Positions 28,844-38,033 of a stretch of DNA of 64,000 bases are shown here, piece by piece. The position numbers and the translations under genes were made by a program. The stretch is from an uncultured Lachnospiraceae bacterium. Lineage in GTDB: Bacteria > Bacillota > Clostridia > Lachnospirales > Lachnospiraceae. The notes beneath the pieces are model-generated. The model searched no databases. It had not been told where the DNA came from and was given only the letters and a program-made list of their open reading frames with translations. How positions within the stretch are numbered: position 1 is the stretch's first letter; every line of letters starts with the position of its first letter. The DNA is taken from NCBI GenBank assembly GCA_947630025.1, contig CANRFZ010000008.1, positions 1 through 64,000 on the forward strand, read 5' to 3'.

Positions 28844-30934
28844 TTATACCTGAGCTACATCCTTCATCGAGAAGCTGATTCTGCCCATTTTATCCTTGCC
28901 GAGACATACGACAGTCACCTTGTCGCCCAGCGTCAGCACATCCTCCACGCGGTTGATCCTCGTCTTGGCGATCTTGGAAATATGCACCATTCCTTCCTTG
29001 CCCGGCGCAAACTCGATGAAAGCGCCGAACTCCTTGATGCTGACTACCGTGCCTTGGAAGATCTGTCCTTCCTCAAAATCCGTCGTGATGATCTTGACCA
29101 TCTCCACGGCCTTATCCATCATTTCCTGATCCGTGCCGCATACCGATACCTGTCCGTCGTCGGTGATATCGATCTTCACGCCGGTGCGGGCGATGATCTC
29201 ATTGATCGTCTTGCCTCTCTGACCAACCACGTCGCCGATCTTCTCCGGATCGATCTGGATGGAAATGATCTTGGGCGCGTAAGGGCCGACCTCTTTGCGG
29301 GGCTCCGCGATGGCGGGCTTCATGCAGTTCTCCATAATGTACTCTCTCGCCTCGCGGCATCTCGCGATAGCGCCCTCCACGATAGGTCTGGTCAGTCCGT
29401 GGATCTTGATATCCATCTGGATGGCCGTGATGCCGTCGTGCGTTCCCGTCACCTTAAAGTCCATATCGCCGAAGAAGTCTTCCAACCCCTGAATATCGGT
29501 CAGCAGTACGAAATCGTCGTCCGTGTCGCCCGTCACAAGGCCGCAGGAAATACCCGCCACCATCTTTTTGATCGGAACGCCCGCCGCCATCAGCGACATA
29601 CAGGACGCGCAGGTGGACGCCATGGACGTGGAGCCGTTGGACTCAAACGTCTCGGAAACGGTGCGGATCGCATAGGGGAACTCCTCCTCGGAGGGAAGCA
29701 CCGGAATCAGCGCCCGCTCCGCCAGCGCGCCGTGGCCGATCTCACGGCGGCCCGGGCCGCGGCTTACCTTAGTCTCGCCTACGGAATAGGACGGGAAATT
29801 ATAGTGGTGCATATACCGCTTGGCGGTGATATTTTCATCCAGTCCGTCCACTCTCTGCATCTCGGAGAGCGGCGCCAGCGTACATACGTTGCAGATCTGC
29901 GTCTGTCCGCGGGTAAACATCGCGGAGCCGTGCACTCTCGGAATGATATCCACCTCCGCGGCGAGCGGCCTGATCTGGTCGAGGGCACGACCGTCCGGAC
30001 GCTTGTGGTCTTTTAAGATCATCTTGCGCACCGTCTTTTTCTGATACTGGTATACCGCCTCGCCGAGCACGGCCAGATACTCCTCGTTGTCGGCAAAAGC
30101 CTCCTCCAGTCTCGCGGTGATATTTCTGATATTCTCCTCGCGCACCTGCTTCTCGTCGGTAAAGACCGCCGTCTCCATCTCCTCCGGCGGCACGAGTTTC
30201 TTGATATCCTCGAACATCTGCTCCGGAATCGCGCAGCTCTCATAACTGTGCTTCGGCTTGCCTACCTCCGCCACGATCTGATTGATAAACGCGATCAGCG
30301 TCTGGTTGACCTCGTGCGCCTTGTAGATCGCCTCGAGGATCTTTGCCTCCGGCACTTCATTGGCGCCGGCCTCGATCATAATGACTTTCTGCGCCGTAGA
30401 AGCAACCGTCATCTTCAGGTCGCCCTTATCCCACTGTACTTGGGAAGGATTGACGATCAGCTCCCCGTCCACCATGCCGATCTGCGTCATCGCGCAGGGG
30501 CCGTCGAACGGAATGTCGGAAATACAAGTTGCGATAGCCGTTCCGAGCATCGCCACCAGCTCCGGGCGGCACGCGGGATCGACGCTCATTACCATATTAT
30601 TCAGGGTGACGTCGTTGCGATAATCTTTCGGGAACAGGGGGCGCATCGGCCTGTCGATGACGCGGCTCGTCAGAATCGCATTCTCGGACGGCTTACCCTC
30701 CCTCTTATTAAAGCCTCCGGGAATCTTGCCCACGGAGTACAGTTTCTCCTCATATTCTACGCTGCAGGGGAAGAAATCGATTCCGTCCCTCGGCTTGTCC
30801 GACGCCGTGGCCGTAGACAGCACCGTCGTCTCTCCATACTGCATAAACGCGCAGCCGTTTGCCTGCTTACCGACTCTACCGATATCCACACGCAGCGTGC
30901 GTCCGGCCAGTTCCATTGTGTAACTCTTGTACAT
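28844..30934 (-). CDS. pnp: Polyribonucleotide nucleotidyltransferase (PNPase), 696 aa
   Basis: Phosphorolytic 3'-5' RNA degradation in the degradosome. Two RNase PH domains (residues ~10-220 and ~310-540; GIDFFPCSVEYEEKLYSVGKIPGGFNKREGKP in the first, SVGETKVSRGPGRREIGHGALAERAL-type sequence in the second), a KH domain (KIGDVVGQRGKTI) and a C-terminal S1 domain (GTVVSIKEFGAFIEF). Start follows GGAGAGAGAAAAAGT. Placed after rpsO as usual. Confidence 0.98.
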   Translation of the reverse strand: MYKSYTMELAGRTLRVDIGRVGKQANGCAFMQYGETTVLSTATASDKPRDGIDFFPCSVEYEEKLYSVGKIPGGFNKREGKPSENAILTSRVIDRPMRPLFPKDYRNDVTLNNMVMSVDPACRPELVAMLGTAIATCISDIPFDGPCAMTQIGMVDGELIVNPSQVQWDKGDLKMTVASTAQKVIMIEAGANEVPEAKILEAIYKAHEVNQTLIAFINQIVAEVGKPKHSYESCAIPEQMFEDIKKLVPPEEMETAVFTDEKQVREENIRNITARLEEAFADNEEYLAVLGEAVYQYQKKTVRKMILKDHKRPDGRALDQIRPLAAEVDIIPRVHGSAMFTRGQTQICNVCTLAPLSEMQRVDGLDENITAKRYMHHYNFPSYSVGETKVSRGPGRREIGHGALAERALIPVLPSEEEFPYAIRTVSETFESNGSTSMASTCASCMSLMAAGVPIKKMVAGISCGLVTGDTDDDFVLLTDIQGLEDFFGDMDFKVTGTHDGITAIQMDIKIHGLTRPIVEGAIARCREAREYIMENCMKPAIAEPRKEVGPYAPKIISIQIDPEKIGDVVGQRGKTINEIIARTGVKIDITDDGQVSVCGTDQEMMDKAVEMVKIITTDFEEGQIFQGTVVSIKEFGAFIEFAPGKEGMVHISKIAKTRINRVEDVLTLGDKVTVVCLGKDKMGRISFSMKDVAQV

Positions 30935-31023
30935 ACTTTTTCTCTCTCCTTTTCATCTCTGCCTTCTTCGTCTCTGCCGGGCCGCGCCGGACATCCGGAG
31001 ACATTCCGCATGGCGGCCCATAT

Positions 31024-31077
31024 AAAAAAAGAAAAGGACGGATAAGGCTGAATGCTTCCAGCCTTATCTCCGCCTTT
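31024..31077 (-). terminator. Intrinsic terminator of rpsO
   Basis: On the minus strand a stem of about 15 bp (GGCGGAGATAAGGCTG with CAGCCTTATCCGTCC) followed by a TTTTCTTTTTTT tract. It partly separates rpsO from pnp. The rest of the 150-bp gap carries only the pnp ribosome site. Confidence 0.85.
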
Positions 31078-31086
31078 CATTTCCCA

Positions 31087-31353
31087 TTATTTTCTCAGTC
31101 CGAGACGCTCAATCAAAGCGCGGTACCGTTCGATGTCTTTTCTTTTCAGATAAGCAAGAAGCCCTCTCCTCTGTCCTACCATCTTCAGAAGGCCCCTTCT
31201 GGAGTGGTGGTCCTTGGGATTGTTCTGCAGATGCTCCGTCAGCTCCTGGATTCTGGCCGTCAGAACCGCGATCTGTACTTCCGGCGAACCGGTGTCACCG
31301 GGCGTCCTCGCATACTCGTTGATAATTGCCGTTTTCTTTTCCTTTGAAATCAT
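31087..31353 (-). CDS. rpsO: Small ribosomal subunit protein S15, 88 aa
   Basis: Binds 16S rRNA helices 20-22 early in 30S assembly. Typical length and motifs: [36 protein letters not shown], and [21 protein letters not shown]. Confidence 0.99.
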   Translation of the reverse strand: MISKEKKTAIINEYARTPGDTGSPEVQIAVLTARIQELTEHLQNNPKDHHSRRGLLKMVGQRRGLLAYLKRKDIERYRALIERLGLRK

Positions 31354-31493
31354 GTTTTCTCCTCTCTTTCCGCGGACATCTGTTCCTGTCCGCCTGACCG
31401 CCTGACACTAGGACCGGGTTGGAGTGTCCCGCTTCCGGGTGTCGGCTGAAACTCATACCTTAGTATCATATCACACGAATGACCGCTTGGCAA
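31354..31493 (-). promoter_or_regulatory. rpsO promoter and structured leader
   Basis: TTGCCA (31488-31493), 17 bp, TATGAT (31465-31470) on the minus strand. The ~100-nt leader can fold: GACAC (near 31436) with GTGTC (near 31405), an internal CCGG hairpin, and CGGACAGGAACAGATGTCCG ending near the ribosome site. S15 autoregulates by leader binding in several bacteria; a role here is inferred. Confidence 0.6.
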
Positions 31494-31506
31494 GATGTAA
31501 ATATCC

Positions 31507-31571
31507 GTGATTTGCGCCGGGATTTACGCCTTAGATCTGCGCCTTAGATCTGCGCCGTGATCTGCGCCTGC
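31507..31571. repeat. 13-bp tandem repeat downstream of the NlpC/P60 gene
   Basis: About five copies of a GATCTGCGCCTTA-like unit, two of them identical or nearly so, beginning about 20 bp after the stop codon of the hydrolase gene. Confidence 0.85.
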
Positions 31572-31591
31572 GTCATCGTTGTCATTCCCGC

Positions 31592-32650
31592 TTACTCGTA
31601 CAGTACCCGCACGGCCTTTACCGGGGAACGATACGAAATATTGGAGATTTTAATCCCCGTCCTGCGGCTGCTGGCATGGATCACCTGACCGCCGCCGATA
31701 TAGATCGCCACATGGTTGATCGATCTGCCGTTGCCGTAGAAAATCAGATCGCCCGGCTTGGCGTCCGCCACGTTGATCGTAGTGCCGGCGTTGGCCTGCT
31801 CTCTGGACGTTCTGGGCAGCCGCACGCCGTATTTCTGAAAGACGCTCATCACGAACCCCGAACAGTCTGTGCCGCTTGTCAGGCTCGTTCCGCCCCACAC
31901 ATAAGGGTTGCCGAGAAACTCTTTGGCGTACTGGCATATGTCCACGCGGATGTCCGACACGCCCTGCCCGTAGAGAAGCTCCGTCATCGTGATGGCCGTA
32001 TCCAGCTCGGAACTGACGTCCACATATTCCGCGGACACATAGGCTTCCTCGTCGTCCAGCAGCACCTTCACCCAGTCGCCTTCCACATCCTCCACCTCCA
32101 GCTCCTCGCCTTCGGGAACCATCGTGATTACTTCCGACTCCGTGCTGGCCCCGGCCCGCACTTTCAGGCTCGTGGTCGTCACCGTGGCCACCGTGACGGC
32201 CAGTTCCTCCGCCTTCTGCTTGGCGGCCACGCCGGTCAGCAGATAGTCCGCGCTGACATAGCCGTCCACCTTGCCGGAACTGATGTGCGCCCAGCTTCCG
32301 TCGTTTTCCAACACCTCGCAGGCCGCGTTCTTAGGGAGCTTGCCGATCAGCTTGCCGTCCTCCGACGCCGCGGCGCGGATGTTTAAGTTGTTGTCCACGT
32401 TGGCGATCCCCAGATTGGTGTAGCCCCAGCTCGCATTTTTGGCCTTTTCGTAAGCCTCCAGATAAGCCTGCTCCGTCTCGGTGACGGCGAGGATCGCGTC
32501 CACGCCCACCGGATCGTCGAGGATGCTCTGGATGGAATGGTCTTCCGCGGTATCATTCGATATATCATCCCGTTCCTCTGCGCCGGCCTGCAGGGGCGTC
32601 ATCAGAAGCATACCGCCCGCCAGCAGACACAGAAGCCTGTATTTTTTCAT
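31592..32650 (-). CDS. Secreted SH3-NlpC/P60 cell-wall hydrolase, 352 aa
   Basis: A signal peptide (residues 1-24) is followed by an acidic segment, two bacterial SH3 domains (about 82-140 and 158-212) and a C-terminal NlpC/P60 domain with the catalytic Cys263 in TDCSGF, His313 in NHVAIYIGG and a third polar residue at His324. It should cleave peptide stems of peptidoglycan outside the cell. It follows the Na/Pi cotransporter gene by 34 bp and is an insertion into the ribF-rpsO interval. Confidence 0.95.
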   Translation of the reverse strand: MKKYRLLCLLAGGMLLMTPLQAGAEERDDISNDTAEDHSIQSILDDPVGVDAILAVTETEQAYLEAYEKAKNASWGYTNLGIANVDNNLNIRAAASEDGKLIGKLPKNAACEVLENDGSWAHISSGKVDGYVSADYLLTGVAAKQKAEELAVTVATVTTTSLKVRAGASTESEVITMVPEGEELEVEDVEGDWVKVLLDDEEAYVSAEYVDVSSELDTAITMTELLYGQGVSDIRVDICQYAKEFLGNPYVWGGTSLTSGTDCSGFVMSVFQKYGVRLPRTSREQANAGTTINVADAKPGDLIFYGNGRSINHVAIYIGGGQVIHASSRRTGIKISNISYRSPVKAVRVLYE

Positions 32651-32684
32651 TCGTCTCTTTTCCCCTTATCTGATCACGCGCTTT

Positions 32685-34319
32685 TCAGGCGCTTTCGCCG
32701 TAACTGTTGCAGAACGCTATGTTGACCGCATGATCCGCCACTCTCTCCAGACCGGATACGATATCCGAGAACAGGGCGCCGGCCTCCGGCGTGCACTCGT
32801 TGTTGGAAAGCCTGTCGATATGCTTCTGCTGCAGTTCTCTCTCCTTCTCGTCGATGGCATCCTCCAGATGCAGGATGTCCTCCATATGTTCCTCCGTGCT
32901 CTTGACAAACATCTCGATGGAAAACCGGAGGATCGTATTGACCATATCCATCATCTCGCCCAGTTCATGCTGCGCCTCCTTGGAGAACGACACGCCGGTC
33001 TCTATTCTCCGCTCCGCCGCCTCCGCGATATTCTCCGCATGGTCGCCGATCCGTTCCAGATCATTCACCACATGGAACAGGGCGCCGATATTCTTCAAGT
33101 CCTCGATGGGCAGCGTGGTTTGGTTGATCTTTACCAGATAGTGCGTGATGGCGTGGCTCAGGAAGTCGATGTTCTTTTCCACTTCCCGCACTTCCTCGAT
33201 CTCCTCCGGCTCCAGCGTAATCAGCACGTTCATGGCGCGGTTCAGGTTCTCGTCCGCCAGAGACGCCATGCGGTCCAGCTCCTTGATCGCCTCCACCACC
33301 GCCGTGGCAGGATTAAGCAGCGTCCGCTCGCCGATATATTTGAGCTGATAGCTGTCGCGGTAGCCCACTTTCTTGTCGTCGCCGGGCACAAGGAGATACG
33401 TCAGCTTCACGATGCCTTTGATAAAAGGCGTCATGATGATGACCTGCAGAATCTTGATAAACATATGGGCGTAAGCCACAACGCGGCCCATGTTGCTGCC
33501 CGCCAGCGCCACCAGCGCCTCGACGATGCCGTGCACGCCGAACAGGAATATAAGATAGAAAATCACCGTGCCGATGATGTTAAAGAGCAGATGGATCGCC
33601 GCCGCCCGCTTCGCGTCCTTTTTGCCGTTCAAAGACGCCAGCACCGCGGACGTGCACGCGCCGATATTACATCCGAGGATGATATACATACCGATGTCCA
33701 TGCTCAGAAGCCCCTGATTGGCCAGCAGAACCATGATGCTGACCGTCACGGAAGAACTCTGGATGATTGCCGTCAGCACCGCGCCCAGAACCACCGCCAG
33801 AAACGGCGAGCGCAGCGACGCAAACAACTGCAGCACCACCGGGGAATCCTTCATCCCTGCCATGGCGCCCGACATAGTGCTGAGCCCCATAAACAGGACG
33901 CCGAAGCCGATGATCACCTCGCCCCAGCGGGTAATCTTCTGTTTCTTGCAGAACATAAGAATCAGCACGCCGGCCAGCAGTATGACCGGAGCCGCCTTTT
34001 CCAGCTTAAACGATACCAATAACGCCGTCACCGTCGTACCGATATTGGCGCCGAAGATCACGCCCGCCGCCTGCGTCAGCGTCATCAGCCCGGAATTGAC
34101 AAAGCTGACCACCATGACCGTACAGGCCGACGACGACTGGATCGCGGCGGTAAAAATAATGCCCACGAAGACGGCGCTGAGCCGGTTCGTCGTGAGACGT
34201 TCCAGTATGCCTCTTAATTTGGCGCCGGCCACCTTCTCGATGCTATCGCTCATGATACGCATTCCGTACAAAAAGAGCCCTAAGCCGCCGGCCAGCGCCA
34301 GAACAATCGATATGTCCAT
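32685..34319 (-). CDS. Na+/phosphate cotransporter (NptA/PhoU type), 544 aa
   Basis: An N-terminal membrane half contains the inverted QSSS repeats (IQSSSACTVMVVSF and IQSSSVTVSIMVLL) and GANIGTTVTA / GCNIGACTSA, hallmarks of Na/Pi cotransporters. The C-terminal ~190 residues form PhoU-like helices (DLERIGDHAENIAE; GLERVADHAVNIAF), probably a cytoplasmic regulator. The gene has its own promoter. Confidence 0.95.
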   Translation of the reverse strand: MDISIVLALAGGLGLFLYGMRIMSDSIEKVAGAKLRGILERLTTNRLSAVFVGIIFTAAIQSSSACTVMVVSFVNSGLMTLTQAAGVIFGANIGTTVTALLVSFKLEKAAPVILLAGVLILMFCKKQKITRWGEVIIGFGVLFMGLSTMSGAMAGMKDSPVVLQLFASLRSPFLAVVLGAVLTAIIQSSSVTVSIMVLLANQGLLSMDIGMYIILGCNIGACTSAVLASLNGKKDAKRAAAIHLLFNIIGTVIFYLIFLFGVHGIVEALVALAGSNMGRVVAYAHMFIKILQVIIMTPFIKGIVKLTYLLVPGDDKKVGYRDSYQLKYIGERTLLNPATAVVEAIKELDRMASLADENLNRAMNVLITLEPEEIEEVREVEKNIDFLSHAITHYLVKINQTTLPIEDLKNIGALFHVVNDLERIGDHAENIAEAAERRIETGVSFSKEAQHELGEMMDMVNTILRFSIEMFVKSTEEHMEDILHLEDAIDEKERELQQKHIDRLSNNECTPEAGALFSDIVSGLERVADHAVNIAFCNSYGESA

Positions 34320-34369
34320 TATCTGTAGTCCCTTCGTCGTATTTTCCCCGCTTGTGCCTACACGATATT

Positions 34370-34398
34370 ATTTTATCCAAAATGGAGGGCCATGACAA
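34370..34398 (-). promoter_or_regulatory. Promoter of the Na/Pi cotransporter gene
   Basis: TTGTCA (34393-34398), 17 bp, TAAAAT (34370-34375), about 50 bp upstream of the start codon. Confidence 0.75.
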
Positions 34399-34469
34399 GC
34401 CCTATTTCCGCAAAATCTGTCCGGGAAGTTTCACGATCCCGCTTTCCGGAAACGGATGTGCGGGGTTTG

Positions 34470-35435
34470 TCATTCCCGCGGGCCGCTCTCCGGCACAAAA
34501 CGAGAGTCTGCCTGCGGAACGGAGAGATAGATCTGCCTGACCTCGGCGATATCCCGCTCCATCTGCGCCCGCAGGCTCTCCACACTGTCAAACTTCCGCT
34601 CCGGCCTGCGGAATGCCAGCAGTTCCACTCGAATCTGCCTGCCGTACAGGTCGCCGTCGTAGCCGTACAGATAAGTCTCCACGCCGGGAACGTGCCCGTC
34701 GCTGACCGTGGGCCTGCAGCCTATATTGGAAACGGCGGGGTAAACCTGTCCGTCCACGCGCACGCTGGCATAGTAGACGCCATTCGGCGGCAGCAGCTTG
34801 TCCGCGGGCGGCAGCAGATTGGCGGTGGGAATCCCGATGGTCCGCCCCAGCTGCCTGCCGTGCTCCACGACGCCGGTCACACTGTAGGGCGTTCCCAGCA
34901 TGGCGGCGGCCTTTTCCATCCGGCCGCCACGCACCGCCTCACGCACCGCCGTAGAACTGACGTCGCTGCCGTCCAGCCGGACTTTGGGGATCAGTTCCAC
35001 CCGATACCCGCCCTGTCCGGCGTACCGCTCCAGCAGCGCATAGTCCCCCGCGCCGCCCCTGCCGAAAGACACATCCGGCCCAGCGCAGATATAAGCCGCC
35101 CGCATCCGGCGCACCAGATACTCCGTGACAAACACCGGCGCTTCCGTGGCGGCGGTCTCCCTGTTTAACGGAAACTCGATCAGCACGTCCACGCCCATCT
35201 CCCGGAAAATGCGCCGCTTCTCGTCCACGGTAGTCAGTTCGGCGCTCTCCCCGCCGAAAAAAGCCGCCGCCGAGGTGTCGAAAGTAAATACCGCGGCCAG
35301 CAGGCCGTGGCGCTTCTGCTCCAGAATCTGTCCAAGCAGCCGCCTGTGACCGATGTGCACGCCGTCAAATTTGCCGAGGGCCACCGCGCTGGGGGCGGGC
35401 AGCACGAAATCCGTCGTCTTCTCTATAATCTGCAT
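34470..35435 (-). CDS. ribF: Bifunctional riboflavin kinase / FAD synthetase, 321 aa
   Basis: Makes FMN and FAD. The N-terminal nucleotidyltransferase has ALGKFDGVHIGHRRLL and SSTAVREAV; the C-terminal kinase has GRTIGIPTANL, and GVYYASV followed by NIGCRPTV. The AAGGA ribosome site lies in the last base pairs of the truB-ribF tandem repeat. No FMN riboswitch is seen. Confidence 0.97.
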   Translation of the reverse strand: MQIIEKTTDFVLPAPSAVALGKFDGVHIGHRRLLGQILEQKRHGLLAAVFTFDTSAAAFFGGESAELTTVDEKRRIFREMGVDVLIEFPLNRETAATEAPVFVTEYLVRRMRAAYICAGPDVSFGRGGAGDYALLERYAGQGGYRVELIPKVRLDGSDVSSTAVREAVRGGRMEKAAAMLGTPYSVTGVVEHGRQLGRTIGIPTANLLPPADKLLPPNGVYYASVRVDGQVYPAVSNIGCRPTVSDGHVPGVETYLYGYDGDLYGRQIRVELLAFRRPERKFDSVESLRAQMERDIAEVRQIYLSVPQADSRFVPESGPRE

Positions 35436-35448
35436 CGTCTCATTCCTT

Positions 35449-35596
35449 CTGTTCTGTCGGGAACATCTTCACCGGCTGAAACGTTCTGTCCTGCCGAAAA
35501 CATCTTCACCAGCCTAAACGTTCTGTTCTGTCAGGAATATCTTCACCGGCCTATACGTTCTGTTCTGTCGGGAACATCTTTACCGGCCTATACGTT
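35449..35596 (-). repeat. 37-bp tandem repeat x4 spanning the truB stop codon
   Basis: Units 35560-35596, 35523-35559, 35486-35522 and 35449-35485. The most upstream unit encodes the last truB codons (YRPVKMFPTEQ); the next supplies the TAG stop; the two others fill the gap to ribF. Identity is high (mostly 1-6 differences per unit). Confidence 0.95.
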
Positions 35597-36489
35597 CCGT
35601 CCGCCGCTAGGCAACGGTAGACGCCGTAGAAAACCCCCGCCGCGTCGTACACCCGAAACAGCTCGCCGTCCGCAGCCTGCGGCGCGTCTTCCAGCATGGC
35701 CGGCGTCAGCAGGTTGCCGTTTAATACCGGCCTGCGTCCCTGCGCGTTGACACGAACCGCCCGATAGTGCGCTAGGACGACGTCGGGCGATATAATAATA
35801 TCCGATATTTTATCCTTGTCCCGAAGCCGCTCGATCTCCGACAGTTTCAGGGCATTCTCGATCCGAAAGCTCCCCACTCTGGTGCGCGCCAGCGATTCCA
35901 TGGCGCCGCCGCAGCCCAGCCGCAGGCCGATGTCGTGGCACAGTGTCCTGATATAAGTGCCTTTGGAGCAGACGACGCGGAGCGTCACAAGCGGCAGGCT
36001 GACATCCCGGATCTCGATCTCCCCGATCCGAACCCGGCGGGGCTTCCGCTCCACCTCCACGCCGGCCCGCGCCAGCTCGTACAGTCTCCTGCCGTTTACC
36101 TTGACGGCGGAATACATCGGCGGGATCTGGTCGTACTCTCCCACGAAACGCATCACCGCCTCCCGCACTGCCTCCTCGCCGGGGAGATGCGCGGTGTCGC
36201 AGCCCGTCTCGTTATCCGCAAGAACCCGCCCGGTCATGTCCTGCGTGTCGGTGACGACGCCCAGACGGAGCACGGCCACATACTCCTTGTCCCAATCGGT
36301 AATCATGTCGCAGAGTTTTGTGCCCGAACCAAAACATACAGGAAGCACGCCGACCGCCTCCGGGTCGAGTGTTCCTGTATGCCCGATCTTCTTCATTTGG
36401 CAGATGCCGCGGAGTCTGGCCACCACGTCATGAGACGTAAAGCCGCGCTCCTTGTATACGTTCATAATTCCATTACACGTGTTATTCAT
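35551..36489 (-). CDS. truB: tRNA pseudouridine(55) synthase, 312 aa
   Basis: Isomerises U55 of tRNA. Catalytic Asp is in HTGTLDPEAVGVLPV; KEYVA, then RRLYELARAG and SKGTYIRTLCHDIG follow, with a C-terminal PUA-like domain. The first codons (MNNTCNG) read through a one-mismatch ATAAC-N4-GTTAT palindrome; a second in-frame Met eight codons on (MNVYKERGF) could be the real start. The last residues lie in the tandem repeat. Confidence 0.96.
   Translation of the reverse strand: MNNTCNGIMNVYKERGFTSHDVVARLRGICQMKKIGHTGTLDPEAVGVLPVCFGSGTKLCDMITDWDKEYVAVLRLGVVTDTQDMTGRVLADNETGCDTAHLPGEEAVREAVMRFVGEYDQIPPMYSAVKVNGRRLYELARAGVEVERKPRRVRIGEIEIRDVSLPLVTLRVVCSKGTYIRTLCHDIGLRLGCGGAMESLARTRVGSFRIENALKLSEIERLRDKDKISDIIISPDVVLAHYRAVRVNAQGRRPVLNGNLLTPAMLEDAPQAADGELFRVYDAAGVFYGVYRCLAADGTYRPVKMFPTEQNV
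36472..36485. repeat. ATTAC-ACGT-GTTAT palindrome over the truB start
   Basis: One-mismatch copy of the recurring palindrome, overlapping the second and following codons of truB. Confidence 0.5.
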
Positions 36490-36528
36490 AATGCTCCGTT
36501 ACCGCGGCGCCGCAGGTTACACGCCTGT

Positions 36529-36651
36529 CGCGGCGTCTGCCTGCCGCCGTAGCCGCGCGCTTTCCGCAGTGTCCGACCTGCCGCGGCGTCTGCCTGCCGC
36601 CGTAGCCGCACGCTTTCTGCGGTGTCCGACCTGCCGCGGCGTCTGCGCGCC
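36529..36651. repeat. 53-bp tandem repeat in the nrnA-truB gap
   Basis: Two nearly identical units (36529-36581 and 36582-36634) and a partial third that reaches to within about 5 bp of the nrnA stop. The rest of this 166-bp gap is the truB ribosome-site region. Confidence 0.93.
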
Positions 36652-36655
36652 GGGT

Positions 36656-37612
36656 TTACTCCTGTGCCTCGTTGAACTGTTCCGTAATCGCCAGACAGAG
36701 GTTATTGATATTGTCGTGGTAAGTGCCGTTCATCGTGCAGCCCGCGGCCCGCACATGACCGCCGCCGCCGAAGCGCACCGCGACCTTGGATACGTCCACC
36801 CTGCCGTTGCTGCGCATACTTACCTTGTACTCCAGCGTGCCCGTCTCATACATAAAGATCGCACAGTCCACGCCTTTGACGGACTGCAGCTGGTTGACGA
36901 TGCCGTCCAGATCCTTGGGCTGCACCTGATAAAATTCCATCATCCGGCGGCTGACCACGCTGACGATGCAGCGGTCGTCCAGAAGCCGCATACTCTCCAG
37001 CACCGCACGTCCCATGATCTGCGTCTGCAGATAGGTCTTCTCGTAGAAGGTCTCCTCCACAATTTTTGAAAAATCAAATCCAAATTTAATAAGTTCGGCC
37101 ACAATCTCCAGCGTCCGCGGAGAAGTGTTGGAGTACCGCAGCACGCCCGTGTCGTGAATGATGCCGATATAGATCGCCTTGGCGATCTCCTCATCCAGCG
37201 CCGCCGGGTCCATCAGCTCATATAGCAGCTCCGCCGTCGAACTTCTGCCGGGTTCTACGACGCTTACGTCACCATAACCGGTGTTACTGATATGGTGGTC
37301 TATGTTGATCTTTTTGCGCGCCCGGTCATATATGGCCTCCGCTCCGCCCAGACGGTCGGGCGTCGTGTCCAGCGCGAGAAATACGTCATAGACTGTTTTG
37401 TTATTAAATTCAGATTTAATATCTTTAATCCCGCTGATGCAGTCAAAAATCTCCGGCGGCTGCTCCAGATACACATCGATCCGCGCGCCGGGCATCTCTT
37501 TTTTCAGGTAGAGATACAGTCCCATCACCGAGCCGACGCAGTCGCCGTCCGGCCTGACATGGCCGCCCACCGCGATCGTGCCCGCACCTTTTAATTCATC
37601 CGTTATTCTCAT
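36656..37612 (-). CDS. nrnA: DHH-DHHA1 oligoribonuclease / pAp phosphatase, 318 aa
   Basis: Degrades nano-RNA and 3'-phosphoadenosine 5'-phosphate. Metal motifs: GGHVRPDGDCVGS (Asp22, Asp24), FLALDTTPDRL, INIDHHISNTGYGD, and a C-terminal DHHA1 with FGGGGHVRAAGC. The start overlaps the rbfA end by 17 bp. Confidence 0.96.
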   Translation of the reverse strand: MRITDELKGAGTIAVGGHVRPDGDCVGSVMGLYLYLKKEMPGARIDVYLEQPPEIFDCISGIKDIKSEFNNKTVYDVFLALDTTPDRLGGAEAIYDRARKKINIDHHISNTGYGDVSVVEPGRSSTAELLYELMDPAALDEEIAKAIYIGIIHDTGVLRYSNTSPRTLEIVAELIKFGFDFSKIVEETFYEKTYLQTQIMGRAVLESMRLLDDRCIVSVVSRRMMEFYQVQPKDLDGIVNQLQSVKGVDCAIFMYETGTLEYKVSMRSNGRVDVSKVAVRFGGGGHVRAAGCTMNGTYHDNINNLCLAITEQFNEAQE

Positions 37613-37964
37613 CTTTTTCCACCACTTCGTCGATCAGCTTAGACATATTGACGCCGTAAGCGATCGACTGATCCATAATAAACGTGATCTCCGGCGTGTT
37701 GCGCAGATTCACCGTCCGCGCAAGCCGGCTGCGGATATAGCCCTCCGCGCTGCGAAGCCCTGCCAGCGTGTCCGTCTGGGTTTTTTCGTCCCCCAGCACG
37801 CTGATCCACGCCTTGCAGGTCTTTAGGTCGGGAGCGACCTCCACCGCCACCACGGAAGTCATCGGCGCGATTCTCGGGTCCTTGATCCCGCCCCGGATGA
37901 TCTCCGCCAGCACCCGCTGGACTTCCCCGTTGATACGGGTATTTTTCACACTGTTTTTACGCAT
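37596..37964 (-). CDS. rbfA: Ribosome-binding factor A, 122 aa
   Basis: KH-fold factor for 30S maturation. N-terminus RINGEVQRVLAEIIRGGIKDPRIAPMTSV and the block RSRLARTVNLRNTPEITFIMD are typical. Follows infB. Confidence 0.97.
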   Translation of the reverse strand: MRKNSVKNTRINGEVQRVLAEIIRGGIKDPRIAPMTSVVAVEVAPDLKTCKAWISVLGDEKTQTDTLAGLRSAEGYIRSRLARTVNLRNTPEITFIMDQSIAYGVNMSKLIDEVVEKDENNG

Positions 37965-38017
37965 GATACGAACCGTCTCCGCAGGGTCCGCCCGCGGGCC
38001 TTTCCGCCGCGCATATC

Positions 38018-38031
38018 ATAACATCAGTTAT
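38018..38031. repeat. ATAAC-ATCA-GTTAT palindrome (perfect copy)
   Basis: Lies in the 69-bp infB-rbfA gap, just after the infB stop codon on the minus strand. Member of the window-wide family. Confidence 0.7.
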
Positions 38032-38033
38032 TA

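Noticed and set aside
34400..35448. FMN riboswitch for ribF
   Set aside because: ribF is internal to the nusA operon and the gap is filled by the 37-bp repeats; no RFN element is seen.
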